This document shows, one piece after another, positions 48,066-56,389 of a DNA stretch of 64,000 nt. The notes below the pieces were generated by a model. That model saw nothing but the letters and a program-made list of their open reading frames with translations, ran no database searches and had not been told where the DNA came from. Numbering within the stretch: the stretch's first letter is position 1; each line of letters starts with the position of its first letter. The translations under genes were made by a program, and so were the position numbers. The stretch comes from Balneolales bacterium ANBcel1 (GTDB lineage Bacteria > Bacteroidota > Rhodothermia > Balneolales > Natronogracilivirgulaceae), in assembly GCA_029688905.1 (NCBI GenBank), contig JARULB010000003.1:62001-126000 (forward strand). Reading direction: 5' to 3'.

Positions 48066-48716
48066 TTAAAGCTTGACAGCCAGCAGAATGGCAAAAAACA
48101 GGGCCAGTGCAAAGAAATAATGGATGACTACCGGCATGGTATGACGGATCGGTATCCGGAACAGCGGCCATGAAAGCACAAAGGAGGCGACCGCCCACAT
48201 CCCGTAATTCTGAAGCGGAATATCTCCGTTTCCACCCCAGCTCCAGTATCCCAGCTGAATTGCCACCGGTTCCATAATGAAATCGAATGCTACCGCCAGG
48301 ACGGCCGTTGCCAGGGCGGCGGGCAGGGGCCTTTTCAGGAAACGGCCCGCAATTCCGGCCGCGCCAAGAACCACCATCACCCAGTTCAGCCCAATGATGG
48401 GAGGCACGCCAAGAATAGTACTACCAAGAACATCCCCGTACTCATACGTACCGAACAGCAATCCGGTATAAACCCCGGCGGCTTCGAGCAGGAAAGTGGC
48501 CGCAAACACGACGGCACCCCAAACCATCAGAACCGGACCGGCTTCTCTCATAGCAAACCACAACACGTACGAACTCATCACAAGCAGGGTGTATGGCGTC
48601 ATTGCAAGCATCAGCGGCCGCACGGCTTCAATCAGGTGTCCGGCCACCCCCACCAAAAAAATGATGTAGATGACTCCGTATTTTCCGTATCGGGCAAGGA
48701 TATTCATTTTCTCCAT
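48066..48716 (-). CDS. cruF: Carotenoid 1',2'-hydratase CruF (DUF422)
   Basis: A 216 aa membrane protein with about seven helices. The signatures of the DUF422/CruF family are the Glu-containing helix TFLLEAAGVYTGLLFGTYEYGD, then GVPPIIGLNWVM and AFDFIMEPVAIQLGYWSW. CruF hydrates the psi end of gamma-carotene or lycopene to give a 1'-hydroxyl, the later site of glycosylation. It is the last gene of the carotenoid operon. Related hydratases of bacterioruberin synthesis share the fold, but cruC and cruD nearby favour CruF. Confidence 0.85.
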   Translation of the reverse strand: MEKMNILARYGKYGVIYIIFLVGVAGHLIEAVRPLMLAMTPYTLLVMSSYVLWFAMREAGPVLMVWGAVVFAATFLLEAAGVYTGLLFGTYEYGDVLGSTILGVPPIIGLNWVMVVLGAAGIAGRFLKRPLPAALATAVLAVAFDFIMEPVAIQLGYWSWGGNGDIPLQNYGMWAVASFVLSWPLFRIPIRHTMPVVIHYFFALALFFAILLAVKL

Positions 48717-48824
48717 GGATAATCGCAGGTTAACGGTCCCCGGGAAGCTCCGCCGGCCGCTATAAACTTTTCTTTATGGTGATGATTTTGGATGTTGCAC
48801 CGGGGCCGTATCGCAAATCCCGGG

Positions 48825-50003
48825 TTACACCCTTCTGTCTTTCCAGATGATGCTTCCCTGCTTGGCAGCACGCACAGAACGAATACCAACAATCACGAGA
48901 AACACCATCTGCAGGGGATGCAACAAAACGTTAATCACGGGATTCTGCCGCGATGCTACCGAAGTGAAAAATCGATTCAAAGCGATCGGTACCAGGGCCA
49001 GAAGGAATCCCTGATGATGGAACAACAGAAACAGCGGCAGTGTGAACAGCAGGAAAACGACCGCAAGCATCATCAGAAAACGAAACGGAGTGCTGTTGAA
49101 TCCCGGGAAAAAATTCTTGGTGAACCCGTCGAGTGAGGCGCGCAAACCGGGGTACATGCGGCATGAAACCACTCCGCCGTCGGGTCGCGTGATTACCCGC
49201 TTTCCGTTTTGCTTAAAAATACGAGCCAGCGCCATATCCTCAACAACTTCTCTACGTACGGATTCATGACCCCCAAGCGCTCTGTATGCCCCGGCCCGGA
49301 ATAGCATGAACTGGCCGTTGGCCGCAACAAATGACGGGTCGGAAGAGCGGTAAACCAGTTCCATCGGCAGAAAAGAGAGCAGGATCCAGTTCATGAGGGG
49401 AACAACCAGCCACTCTCCGGCAGTTTGCATCCGCTGTGTAGGGAACAGCGACAGCAGATCGGCGGGATGATCATCCTGGTGCTTTAGCATGGTGGCCAGG
49501 GCATCCGGCTCCAGATGGACGTCAGCGTCGATAAACAGCAGCCGGCGGCCCAGCGCTTTCTGAGAAAGCTGATGGCACGCCCAGTTCTTGCCCAGCCATC
49601 CGTCCGGCAGCGGTCTGCCCTTGAGAAGCACGATTCGATTGTCTTTCGATGCCATTTCCTCCACCACGGAAGCCGTGGCATCTTCAGATTGGTCATCAAG
49701 CACCAAAATTTCGATAGGGCGGACCGACTGCCGGCTGACGCTTTCCAGGCACGCCGCGATGTTATTCTCTTCGTTGCGGGCCGGAATCAGCACTGAAACC
49801 AGCGGCGCGTTATCCGCACTTGCCGGATCGGGGTCACCTTCGGTGGCTAACGCGGAAATACCGGACGGGGACCTGGCTCCGGCAAATTGCTTGATCAACC
49901 GGCTGAACGACAGCGCCCGGACCATATTAATCAAACCCACCACTGCGGGGACAGCCGTAAAAAACAGAAAAAGGATAAGGATCAGGGTAAGGGCCATGTT
50001 CAC
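48825..50003 (-). CDS. cruC: Carotenoid glycosyltransferase, GT2 family (CruC-like)
   Basis: A 392 aa processive-type GT2 enzyme with an N-terminal TM (about 1-25). The GT-A domain has VSVLIPARNEENNIAACLES, VLDDQSEDAT, LFIDADVHLEPDAL (DxD-like) and VVEDMALARIFK. There are two or three C-terminal TM helices. Together with the acyltransferase gene it overlaps (ATGA, 50000-50003) and the CruF gene downstream, it most likely attaches a sugar to the 1'-hydroxyl. Diapocarotenoid glycosyltransferases are the alternative. Confidence 0.8.
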   Translation of the reverse strand: MNMALTLILILFLFFTAVPAVVGLINMVRALSFSRLIKQFAGARSPSGISALATEGDPDPASADNAPLVSVLIPARNEENNIAACLESVSRQSVRPIEILVLDDQSEDATASVVEEMASKDNRIVLLKGRPLPDGWLGKNWACHQLSQKALGRRLLFIDADVHLEPDALATMLKHQDDHPADLLSLFPTQRMQTAGEWLVVPLMNWILLSFLPMELVYRSSDPSFVAANGQFMLFRAGAYRALGGHESVRREVVEDMALARIFKQNGKRVITRPDGGVVSCRMYPGLRASLDGFTKNFFPGFNSTPFRFLMMLAVVFLLFTLPLFLLFHHQGFLLALVPIALNRFFTSVASRQNPVINVLLHPLQMVFLVIVGIRSVRAAKQGSIIWKDRRV

Positions 50004-50659
50004 CGGGCGAGCAGGTCTTGCATGGATGCGGCGGAACGGGAAGCCTCATCCAGCCGATCCAGGTTTTCGTTGAAGGCATGTTCGAAAACACGAAAATCTT
50101 CCACCACGTTTCGGGCGGGAATCAAGGCACCGGAGCGGAAATAGACGGAGGGGAGGCGCTCATTCTCATACTGAATTTTTGTCGCCGCTACCAGCACCTG
50201 CACATGCTCCGGGGCATCGCCGAGAAACAGGCGGAGCCCTTTTTTGACGTTCGGCGGCCTTTTGTCATACGGCTCAATCTCTCCCTGCGGGTAGATCACC
50301 GTAAGGAGGCGGGGATCCGCAATTTGCTTGCGGGTGTACCGGACGGCCTGCAACAAGCTCGCCGGTTTGTCGGGATTAATAGAAAAAGCGCCCAGATAGC
50401 GGAAGAAAGAGTAGCGAGCAAGCTGCCGTTCGAGCATCATAAGCCGAATGCCCCGGTTGGTATATCGGCGCATGACGAAATCCACAAAAAAACCGTCCCA
50501 CCAGGAGTAGTGATTGGGCGTTACGACCAGGCCCGCCTTGCGATCCCATTCCGGCAGCGCGTTCACCATATGGAAACGGGAAAAATGCCTCCGCATCAGA
50601 AAAGAGAGGTAGGGGTTGAAAACACGACGTGCCCACCGGTTGTTAACTGCCTGGATCAT
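50000..50659 (-). CDS. cruD: Acyltransferase, PlsC-like (CruD-like carotenoid glycoside acyltransferase)
   Basis: A 219 aa protein of the lysophosphatidate-acyltransferase fold with the catalytic NHxxxxD motif in TPNHYSWWDGFFVD and the second motif in VIYPQGEIEPYDKRP (canonical FPEGT is altered). It is translationally coupled to the glycosyltransferase gene. In Chlorobaculum the pair CruC/CruD adds glucose and then a fatty acid to the carotenoid, and the same order is inferred here. Confidence 0.78.
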   Translation of the reverse strand: MIQAVNNRWARRVFNPYLSFLMRRHFSRFHMVNALPEWDRKAGLVVTPNHYSWWDGFFVDFVMRRYTNRGIRLMMLERQLARYSFFRYLGAFSINPDKPASLLQAVRYTRKQIADPRLLTVIYPQGEIEPYDKRPPNVKKGLRLFLGDAPEHVQVLVAATKIQYENERLPSVYFRSGALIPARNVVEDFRVFEHAFNENLDRLDEASRSAASMQDLLAR

Positions 50660-50777
50660 ACGGTTTATCTAATGCTGCTTCATGGATTTATGATTTCGGG
50701 ATCGTGTTTGGCTTTTGTTCGCATAGCGGAGCCGATTCCCGGCTCAACCACCCTTCCGGCAGCCCTCTGTCCGGTGC

Positions 50778-52271
50778 TCAGGTATTCATCCGGCCACCAA
50801 GATACCGTTCTGCGGCGTGTTTTCCGGAAAGCAGCACCAGCGGGATTCCGCCACCGGGATGAACGCTTCCTCCGCAGAAAAAGAGTCCGTTCACGTCTTT
50901 CGACCGGGCAGACTGACGAAGAAACGCTGCGTCCCTGGAATTGGACGAAATGCCGTACAATCTACCATTCAGGCTGCCTGTCTGCCGCTCAATATCGGAG
51001 GGCGTCATCACCTGCTCACTGACAATGCGGCCGGAGATATCCTCCCCGAGCATGGATGAGATTTTCTTCTGCACGATCCCGCGCATGCGATCGGTGCCGG
51101 GATAACGGCCTTCGGCGCTGTTTGCCGGGCTGTTGACCATCACGTACCAGTTTTCATGATCCGGTGGCGCATCATCCGATTTATATCTCGAGGAGATGTG
51201 AATATAGACCGTCGGGTCATCGGGACAGCGGCGGTGCCGGAACATGTCGTCAAACTCTTTCCGGTAATCGGAGGAGAACAGGATGTTGTGGCTGCCGAGC
51301 CGCTCTTCGTTACCGCGCATTCCCCAGTAAAACACCGTTGCCGAGGAGGAGCCTTCCTGTCTGAAATAGCGGCGCGCTTCCTTGCCTTCCGGGTTCTTAA
51401 GCAGTTTGGTGAAGGTGGTTCCCGCATCCACGTTGGAGAAAACGGCATCATACGAAGCGATTTCACCGTTCACTTTGAGTCCGGTTACTTTTCCGTCACG
51501 GTGGATGATCTCCTCCACCCCGGTATTGTAGTGAATCGACACCCCCTGCGAAGCGGCAATGGAAGCCAGTGCCTTGGGCAGCATGTGGACTCCTTCACGG
51601 ATGTAATAACCGCCCATGCGGTATTCCACGTGGGATATGATATTCAGGGTTGCCGGTGCGGTATACGGGTTGGATCCGTTGTAGGTGGCGTAGCGGTCGA
51701 ACAGCTGGACAATCCTCGGATCGCGGAAAAAGGAGGCGTTGGCCTGATGCATGGTGCGAAACGGATCAATTCGCCGGATCTTCAGAAGTGTCTTAAAAGC
51801 CTGGAGATTCACAAAAGATGACCAGTGCCGGAAATCGTTGAACAGAAAGAGGTCCGCGGTAAGGTCGTAGATAGTCTTGCAATGATCCAGGAAGCGGGTT
51901 ACCGCCTCGGCGGGTTCACCGGTCACCCGTTCGATCTCGGCCGCCAGGGCATCGCTATCGGAATGGGCGTCCAGGCGGGTTCCGTCTGGATAGAAATAGC
52001 GGCAGAGGGTGTCGAGCCGTTCCAGGGTAAGGTGCCGGTCTGCCTTCTCTCCGGCCAGTTCAAAAAGGGACGTAGCGACTTCAGGGAGGGTCAGGAGCGA
52101 CGGACCCGAGTCGAACCGAAATGGTCCGTCTACGATCTCACCGGCCTTGCCGCCGGGCACGGATCCTTTTTCGAAAATATCGACCGGGATGCCTCTTGCG
52201 GCCAGATGCAGCGCCGCGGATAGCCCTCCAAGTCCGGCTCCTATGATTGCAACGGGGTTTTTCCGGGCCAT
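50778..52271 (-). CDS. crtD: CrtI-family carotenoid desaturase, CrtD-like (3',4'-desaturase)
   Basis: A 497 aa FAD enzyme. The dinucleotide-binding motif VAIIGAGLGGLSAALHLAARG is at the N-terminus and the C-terminal FAD motif FFCGGSVHPGGGIPLVLLSGK near 475. The GGSVHPGxGIP form is closer to CrtD than to CrtI, and the operon has a separate CrtI. With CruF it would insert a 3',4' double bond next to the 1'-hydroxyl, lengthening the chromophore. Its start overlaps the cyclase gene by 31 bases. Confidence 0.78.
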   Translation of the reverse strand: MARKNPVAIIGAGLGGLSAALHLAARGIPVDIFEKGSVPGGKAGEIVDGPFRFDSGPSLLTLPEVATSLFELAGEKADRHLTLERLDTLCRYFYPDGTRLDAHSDSDALAAEIERVTGEPAEAVTRFLDHCKTIYDLTADLFLFNDFRHWSSFVNLQAFKTLLKIRRIDPFRTMHQANASFFRDPRIVQLFDRYATYNGSNPYTAPATLNIISHVEYRMGGYYIREGVHMLPKALASIAASQGVSIHYNTGVEEIIHRDGKVTGLKVNGEIASYDAVFSNVDAGTTFTKLLKNPEGKEARRYFRQEGSSSATVFYWGMRGNEERLGSHNILFSSDYRKEFDDMFRHRRCPDDPTVYIHISSRYKSDDAPPDHENWYVMVNSPANSAEGRYPGTDRMRGIVQKKISSMLGEDISGRIVSEQVMTPSDIERQTGSLNGRLYGISSNSRDAAFLRQSARSKDVNGLFFCGGSVHPGGGIPLVLLSGKHAAERYLGGRMNT

Positions 52272-52933
52272 TTTTCGGATATCAGATGGTATATGAGCAC
52301 GTGAAATGAGAGCATGGAGATGGAGTAGGCAAAGTCCTCCAGGGGTATGGTGGTGACACGAATGCCTGAAAACGCCTCCGGATTGTAGGTAACGACCGGC
52401 GTTGAGGTGAGCACGTAATTGACTGCCAGAAACGGCACCAGGGTAAACACGATAAAGCTCCAGAAGACACCCGAGTAGAGCAGTGATTCACGCACGAGCA
52501 GCGCGGCTGCGATGAATGCCGCCCAGGCAAAAAGAACGGTGGCCGTGTAATGCTGCCCAAGGTTCAGTATTGCATTGATTACCAGAACGACAAGCAGTGT
52601 GACAAATACGATCCGGGAAACCGGCAGGCGAAATTCCGGCATAAACGTTCGAAAATTTTCGTAGATAAACAGGCAGGCGAAGGGGATGGTGATGAAAAAC
52701 ATCACCTCTTCGAGAGGCAGGCCAAACAGCGACACACCCAGGATATAATCCGGGTTGAATGCCCAGTCGCCGCGCCGGGTGGCGATCACATCCCAAATCA
52801 CATACACGGTGCCTACGATCAGTATGGAACCCAGCACCGCGGGAAACTTCCTGTAGAACTGAACTTTGCGTTCAAAAGAAAACGCAAGAGGTACGGCGAT
52901 AACAAGAATGTTAATCAGAAGATAGAGACTCAT
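52241..52933 (-). CDS. crtY: Lycopene cyclase, CrtYcd (two-domain membrane type)
   Basis: A 230 aa protein with about seven TM helices and two copies of the membrane lycopene-cyclase domain. The acidic active-site motif is FGLPLEEVMFFITIPFA in the first half and TTIPLEDFAYSISMLS in the second. This is the archaeal/fungal/Bacteroidota type, unrelated to the flavin CrtY. It forms the beta ring of gamma-carotene. It overlaps genes on both sides, so the operon is tightly coupled. Confidence 0.88.
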   Translation of the reverse strand: MSLYLLINILVIAVPLAFSFERKVQFYRKFPAVLGSILIVGTVYVIWDVIATRRGDWAFNPDYILGVSLFGLPLEEVMFFITIPFACLFIYENFRTFMPEFRLPVSRIVFVTLLVVLVINAILNLGQHYTATVLFAWAAFIAAALLVRESLLYSGVFWSFIVFTLVPFLAVNYVLTSTPVVTYNPEAFSGIRVTTIPLEDFAYSISMLSFHVLIYHLISEKWPGKTPLQS

Positions 52934-53594
52934 GCGCTTTCAATTTTTCGTGCAGCTGTATCATTTCCTTTTGCTGCGAGTCGTCAAGCCGGCCTGATTC
53001 GATGATAAACTCCATAAGGTTACATGCCATTTGCACATCCATATGCTGGAACTGTTCCTGATTGACCAGCAGTTCAAAAACAGCCTGTGTGTCCTCATCC
53101 AGCTGGTCTCCGTATCCCAGAAACGAAGGCAGGTGATGGAGTACGGAAAAACGCAGAAAACGGATTTCGAATTCCCCCGGGCTCCTGTCGGTGGCTTCAT
53201 CGAGTGTCTGCAATCCGCTGCGAAGATTGGAAAGCCTGGCGAACGGGTTTCTTCCATGTTTTGCCAGGAGCGTCTTGGTGGCTCCATGGTAGGCCAGAAT
53301 TACCGGGTAGGTTGACAATACCTCCTGGTCCAGCTGATTTTCAAAAAAGTCGGTCAGCCTCTGGGTCACCGCCCGGCTCTCCACGGCATCATAAAACGTG
53401 TCCCTGATATACGTCATCATGTGAGGGTAAATGAAGTGGATAAAAGAGTCCCCCAGCCCGGAAACAACCATACCGGCATCGGCATCAGGCACCTCCTTGC
53501 CGACTTCGGTTGCAGAACCGCTTTCCGTTCCGGCAGCGCTTCCCGTGGCAGTCACCACCGTGAGCAATAATATGACAAAAACAGTTCTGGTCAT
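52911..53594 (-). CDS. Secreted protein of unknown function inside the carotenoid operon
   Basis: A 227 aa protein with a signal peptide (about 1-20) and an otherwise mostly helical, soluble sequence (FIHFIYPHMMTYIRDTFYDAV, LSTYPVILAYHGATKTLLAKH, FLRFSVLHHLPSFLGYGDQL). No enzyme motif recognised. It is 12 bases after crtB and overlaps crtY by 23 bases, so it is co-translated with the pathway. As a periplasmic helper it could bind or transport the pigment, but that is only an inference from position. Confidence 0.75.
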   Translation of the reverse strand: MTRTVFVILLLTVVTATGSAAGTESGSATEVGKEVPDADAGMVVSGLGDSFIHFIYPHMMTYIRDTFYDAVESRAVTQRLTDFFENQLDQEVLSTYPVILAYHGATKTLLAKHGRNPFARLSNLRSGLQTLDEATDRSPGEFEIRFLRFSVLHHLPSFLGYGDQLDEDTQAVFELLVNQEQFQHMDVQMACNLMEFIIESGRLDDSQQKEMIQLHEKLKAHESLSSD

Positions 53595-53606
53595 GGGTTA
53601 CTCTCT

Positions 53607-54440
53607 CTATCGCAGAAACCGAACGGTGACCAGCGAGCGGATCAGCATCACCATTTTCCGGATGTTGGAAAGGCGAACGCGACGTGCCATCAGTTCGTTA
53701 ATCGATTTTTTGCGGATCTTGGAAAAAAGGCTGCTGTAAAATACGTACGCCAGGTAAACTCCCAAACGGGAACTTGCCGGCAGCGCCTTGATTCCGGGCA
53801 GCGCCTGTCTAAAATCCTCCTCTATTTCGGATTCAAACTTTCGCTTTTCTTCTTCATCGAGCGACATCGGGTCCGGCACATCCGGCAGATAAATCCGTTT
53901 TCGTTCGTTCAGATCGCTTTGAATATCACGAAGGAAATTGACTTTCTGGAAGGCCGCGCCAAGAGCTCGGGCATGGGGCTTGAGCCGGGTGTACAGCGCA
54001 TCGTCATCCTCGCAAAAAATCCTGAGGCACATCAGGCCCACCACCTCCGCGGATCCATAGACATACCGGTCAAACAATTCCCGTCCGTAGGTCTGCTCTG
54101 TGAGGTCCAGCTCCATGCTGAAAAAAAACGCGTCGATATGCTCCCTTTCGATCCCGTACCGATTCACCGTTTTCTGAAAGGAATGGAGGATGGGATTCAC
54201 GGCGATCTTCCGTTCGATCGCATCGGAGGTATCCGCCCTGAACCGCTCGATAAGCTCTTTCTTGTCGTGACCGTGAAACGTATCCACAATTTCGTCGGCC
54301 AACCTGACAAATCCGTACAGGGCATAAACCGGTTCGCGAAACTTTCGGGCAAACAACCGTATCCCCATGCTGAATGAGGTGCTGTACCGGTTGGTGACCA
54401 GTCTGCTTACCTCAAAGCTTGTCTTCGAATAGAGATCCAT
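53607..54440 (-). CDS. crtB: Phytoene synthase CrtB
   Basis: A 277 aa head-to-head prenyl synthase that joins two geranylgeranyl diphosphates. The first Asp-rich site is in YGFVRLADEIVDTFHGHDK and the second in ALGAAFQKVNFLRDIQSDLNERKRIYLP. Start MDLYSKTSFEVS. It overlaps crtI by 29 bases. GGPP synthase (crtE) is not in the window. Confidence 0.96.
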   Translation of the reverse strand: MDLYSKTSFEVSRLVTNRYSTSFSMGIRLFARKFREPVYALYGFVRLADEIVDTFHGHDKKELIERFRADTSDAIERKIAVNPILHSFQKTVNRYGIEREHIDAFFFSMELDLTEQTYGRELFDRYVYGSAEVVGLMCLRIFCEDDDALYTRLKPHARALGAAFQKVNFLRDIQSDLNERKRIYLPDVPDPMSLDEEEKRKFESEIEEDFRQALPGIKALPASSRLGVYLAYVFYSSLFSKIRKKSINELMARRVRLSNIRKMVMLIRSLVTVRFLR

Positions 54441-55956
54441 GATCCTCGGATATACGTTCCAATACCAGTTTTGAACTGATGATTACCATCGGCAGCCCGG
54501 TTCCAGGAACCGTTGAAGCGCCTACATAATACAAATTGTCGAACTTTTCGTCTTTGTTCCGGGGCCGGAAGCCTCCGACCTGGTTCATGCCGTGTGCCAG
54601 ACCGAGTCCGGAGCCTTTGTACAGGTTCAGCTGGTCGGCCCAGTCGTCCGGCCCGAGCGTTATCTGGAGGCGCTTGTTCTTCTGGATGTCGAACCCGACG
54701 CGGCTTGACAGATCGTCGATGATTCGCTCGGCCAGAACCTCCTTGTCGGACCAGTCTTCCTTGAACCTCAGATCCGGCACCGGACAGAGAACAAACACGT
54801 TTTCGCAGCCCGGCGGGGCGCTGCCCTCGTAGGATTTGGACGGCACATTGACATAGTAGTAGGGTTGCCGCGGACTCTCCGACGAGGTGAACAGGGTATT
54901 GGCATAATCTCGGTAGTTGCTGCCCAGGAAGTAATTATGGTGCATGAGCCGTTCGATTTTCCCCTCCACACCCAGGTAGATGGTAAACGGTGCCAGGGTC
55001 CAGTCCATCTTGTCGAGCCGCTCCTCGCTGTACCGGGGGCGCTTCAGCACCTCACCCCTGAAGGCGGCGGCATCGGCATTGGCGACGACCAGGTCGGCAT
55101 CCCACCGTTTGCCGTTTTTATCTACAACTGCCTGCAAACGGCCATTGGAAGAAACTGTCTCCGTAATTTCGGTATTGCAGACGATTTCCACATTGCGCTG
55201 TTTCAGAATGCGCACAATCTCTTCGACGAGCCGGTACATCCCCCCTTCGATGATCCAGTAGCCGTCATGTTTCAGCTCCGTATAATTCAGGATGGAGTAG
55301 ATGGCGGGTGTACGGAACGGGGTTGAGCCAAGAAAAAAGGCGATCAATGAGAAAATGATACGAACCTCCTCTGAGCGGAAGGTGCGTTCCAGCTCCTGCC
55401 AGATGTTTCTGAAAAGATAGGGAATATGGCGGGGCGGCACTTTGGTCAGTCCGGCCAGATATTCAAAATTATTGCGGAAGTTCCGTTTGACGATACGGTG
55501 TTCTGTGTCGTGAAAGATCTGGCCTGCGCGCTTAAGGTATCGCTCGGCTTTTTCGGCGAAGCCCGGTTCCAGATCACCGAACTCCTTTTCCAGCTCTCTG
55601 AGATCGTATTTTATGAGAAACGGATCTTTGCGCCCTTCAAAAAACACCTGGTAGAGCGGATCGAGTTGTTTCAGAGTAACGGGGAGATCCAGTCCGCAGC
55701 TGTCGAACAGCTCCTTCATTTCGTAGGTCATGCTCATGAAAGAGGGACCCATATCGAACGTAAACCCGTCCTGTTTGATCTGGTTCAAGCGACCGCCGGG
55801 AGTCGCGTGTTTTTCCAGGATGGTAATTTGGTGCCCGGTTGATGACAGGCGGAGGGCGGTGGAGAGTCCGCCAAGCCCGGAACCGATGATTACAATTTTT
55901 TTCTTTTCCAATGTCAGGCCGATTTGGTTGTCGTGAAATAGTCTGTTTTCAAACAC
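54412..55956 (-). CDS. crtI: Phytoene desaturase CrtI
   Basis: A 514 aa FAD-dependent desaturase that converts phytoene to lycopene. The N-terminal FAD site is KIVIIGSGLGGLSTALRLSS and the C-terminal signature YYVGASTVPGTGLPMVIISSK. The frame opens at a GTG (55956); a TTG at 55911 would start the protein just before KKKIVIIG, which is nearer to homologues, so the N-terminus is uncertain. It heads the eight-gene carotenoid operon. Confidence 0.95.
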   Translation of the reverse strand: MFENRLFHDNQIGLTLEKKKIVIIGSGLGGLSTALRLSSTGHQITILEKHATPGGRLNQIKQDGFTFDMGPSFMSMTYEMKELFDSCGLDLPVTLKQLDPLYQVFFEGRKDPFLIKYDLRELEKEFGDLEPGFAEKAERYLKRAGQIFHDTEHRIVKRNFRNNFEYLAGLTKVPPRHIPYLFRNIWQELERTFRSEEVRIIFSLIAFFLGSTPFRTPAIYSILNYTELKHDGYWIIEGGMYRLVEEIVRILKQRNVEIVCNTEITETVSSNGRLQAVVDKNGKRWDADLVVANADAAAFRGEVLKRPRYSEERLDKMDWTLAPFTIYLGVEGKIERLMHHNYFLGSNYRDYANTLFTSSESPRQPYYYVNVPSKSYEGSAPPGCENVFVLCPVPDLRFKEDWSDKEVLAERIIDDLSSRVGFDIQKNKRLQITLGPDDWADQLNLYKGSGLGLAHGMNQVGGFRPRNKDEKFDNLYYVGASTVPGTGLPMVIISSKLVLERISEDHGSLFEDKL

Positions 55957-56157
55957 GGCCTTGGCGGCCGGGTACTGCTTGTGCTGCTAATAAATTGAGC
56001 TTCGGGGATTTTCGTTCCAACCTGAATCAGTAGTTATATAATACAACCATGCGGCATCCTCTGTTGTTCCTGCGAACCGGGATCATTGAAATGAACAAGA
56101 TGTCCGCCCCGGATAATGATACTTGGTGCTGCTGTTCAAAGCAAGATTCCGCCAAAC

Positions 56158-56203
56158 AAAAAAGGCTTTGTACCGCTGACATATAACAGTGATACAAAGC
56201 CTT
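56158..56203 (-). terminator. Terminator of the ancestral tRNA-Pro
   Basis: On the minus strand the arms AAGGCTTTGTATCAC and GTACAAAGCCTT are followed by a T run. It is of the same family as the tRNA-Val terminator and lies just past the tRNA-Pro 3' fragment, so it is probably the original tRNA terminator. The surrounding 55957-56207 has no gene. Confidence 0.75.
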
Positions 56204-56207
56204 CTGT

Positions 56208-56256
56208 TCGTCGGGGCGACAGGATTTGAACCTGCGACCCCTTGCACCCCATGCAA
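56208..56256 (-). repeat. Attachment-site repeat, left copy (tRNA-Pro 3' fragment)
   Basis: 49 bp identical to 63939-63987. On the minus strand it reads the anticodon arm, variable loop, T-arm and acceptor 3' strand of tRNA-Pro(GGG). The 5' half is missing: the sequence departs from tRNA immediately after TTGCAT in the anticodon stem. Confidence 0.9.
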
Positions 56257-56306
56257 TGACTATCGTGCTCGTCGATACCTATGTAATATGGATCTATCGT
56301 GTTCAT

Positions 56307-56350
56307 AAAGGCTCCTTGAGTTTGGTTTCAGGTTTACTCGGGGAGCCTTT
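56307..56350 (-). terminator. Hairpin after the pseudo-subtilase gene
   Basis: The perfect arms AAAGGCTCC and GGAGCCTTT are 26 bases apart, with only short T runs on either side. A likely transcript end for the gene at 56390-59971. Confidence 0.45.
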
Positions 56351-56389
56351 AGTTTATTAAAAAAAGGAACGCGATTTAAACATAACACC

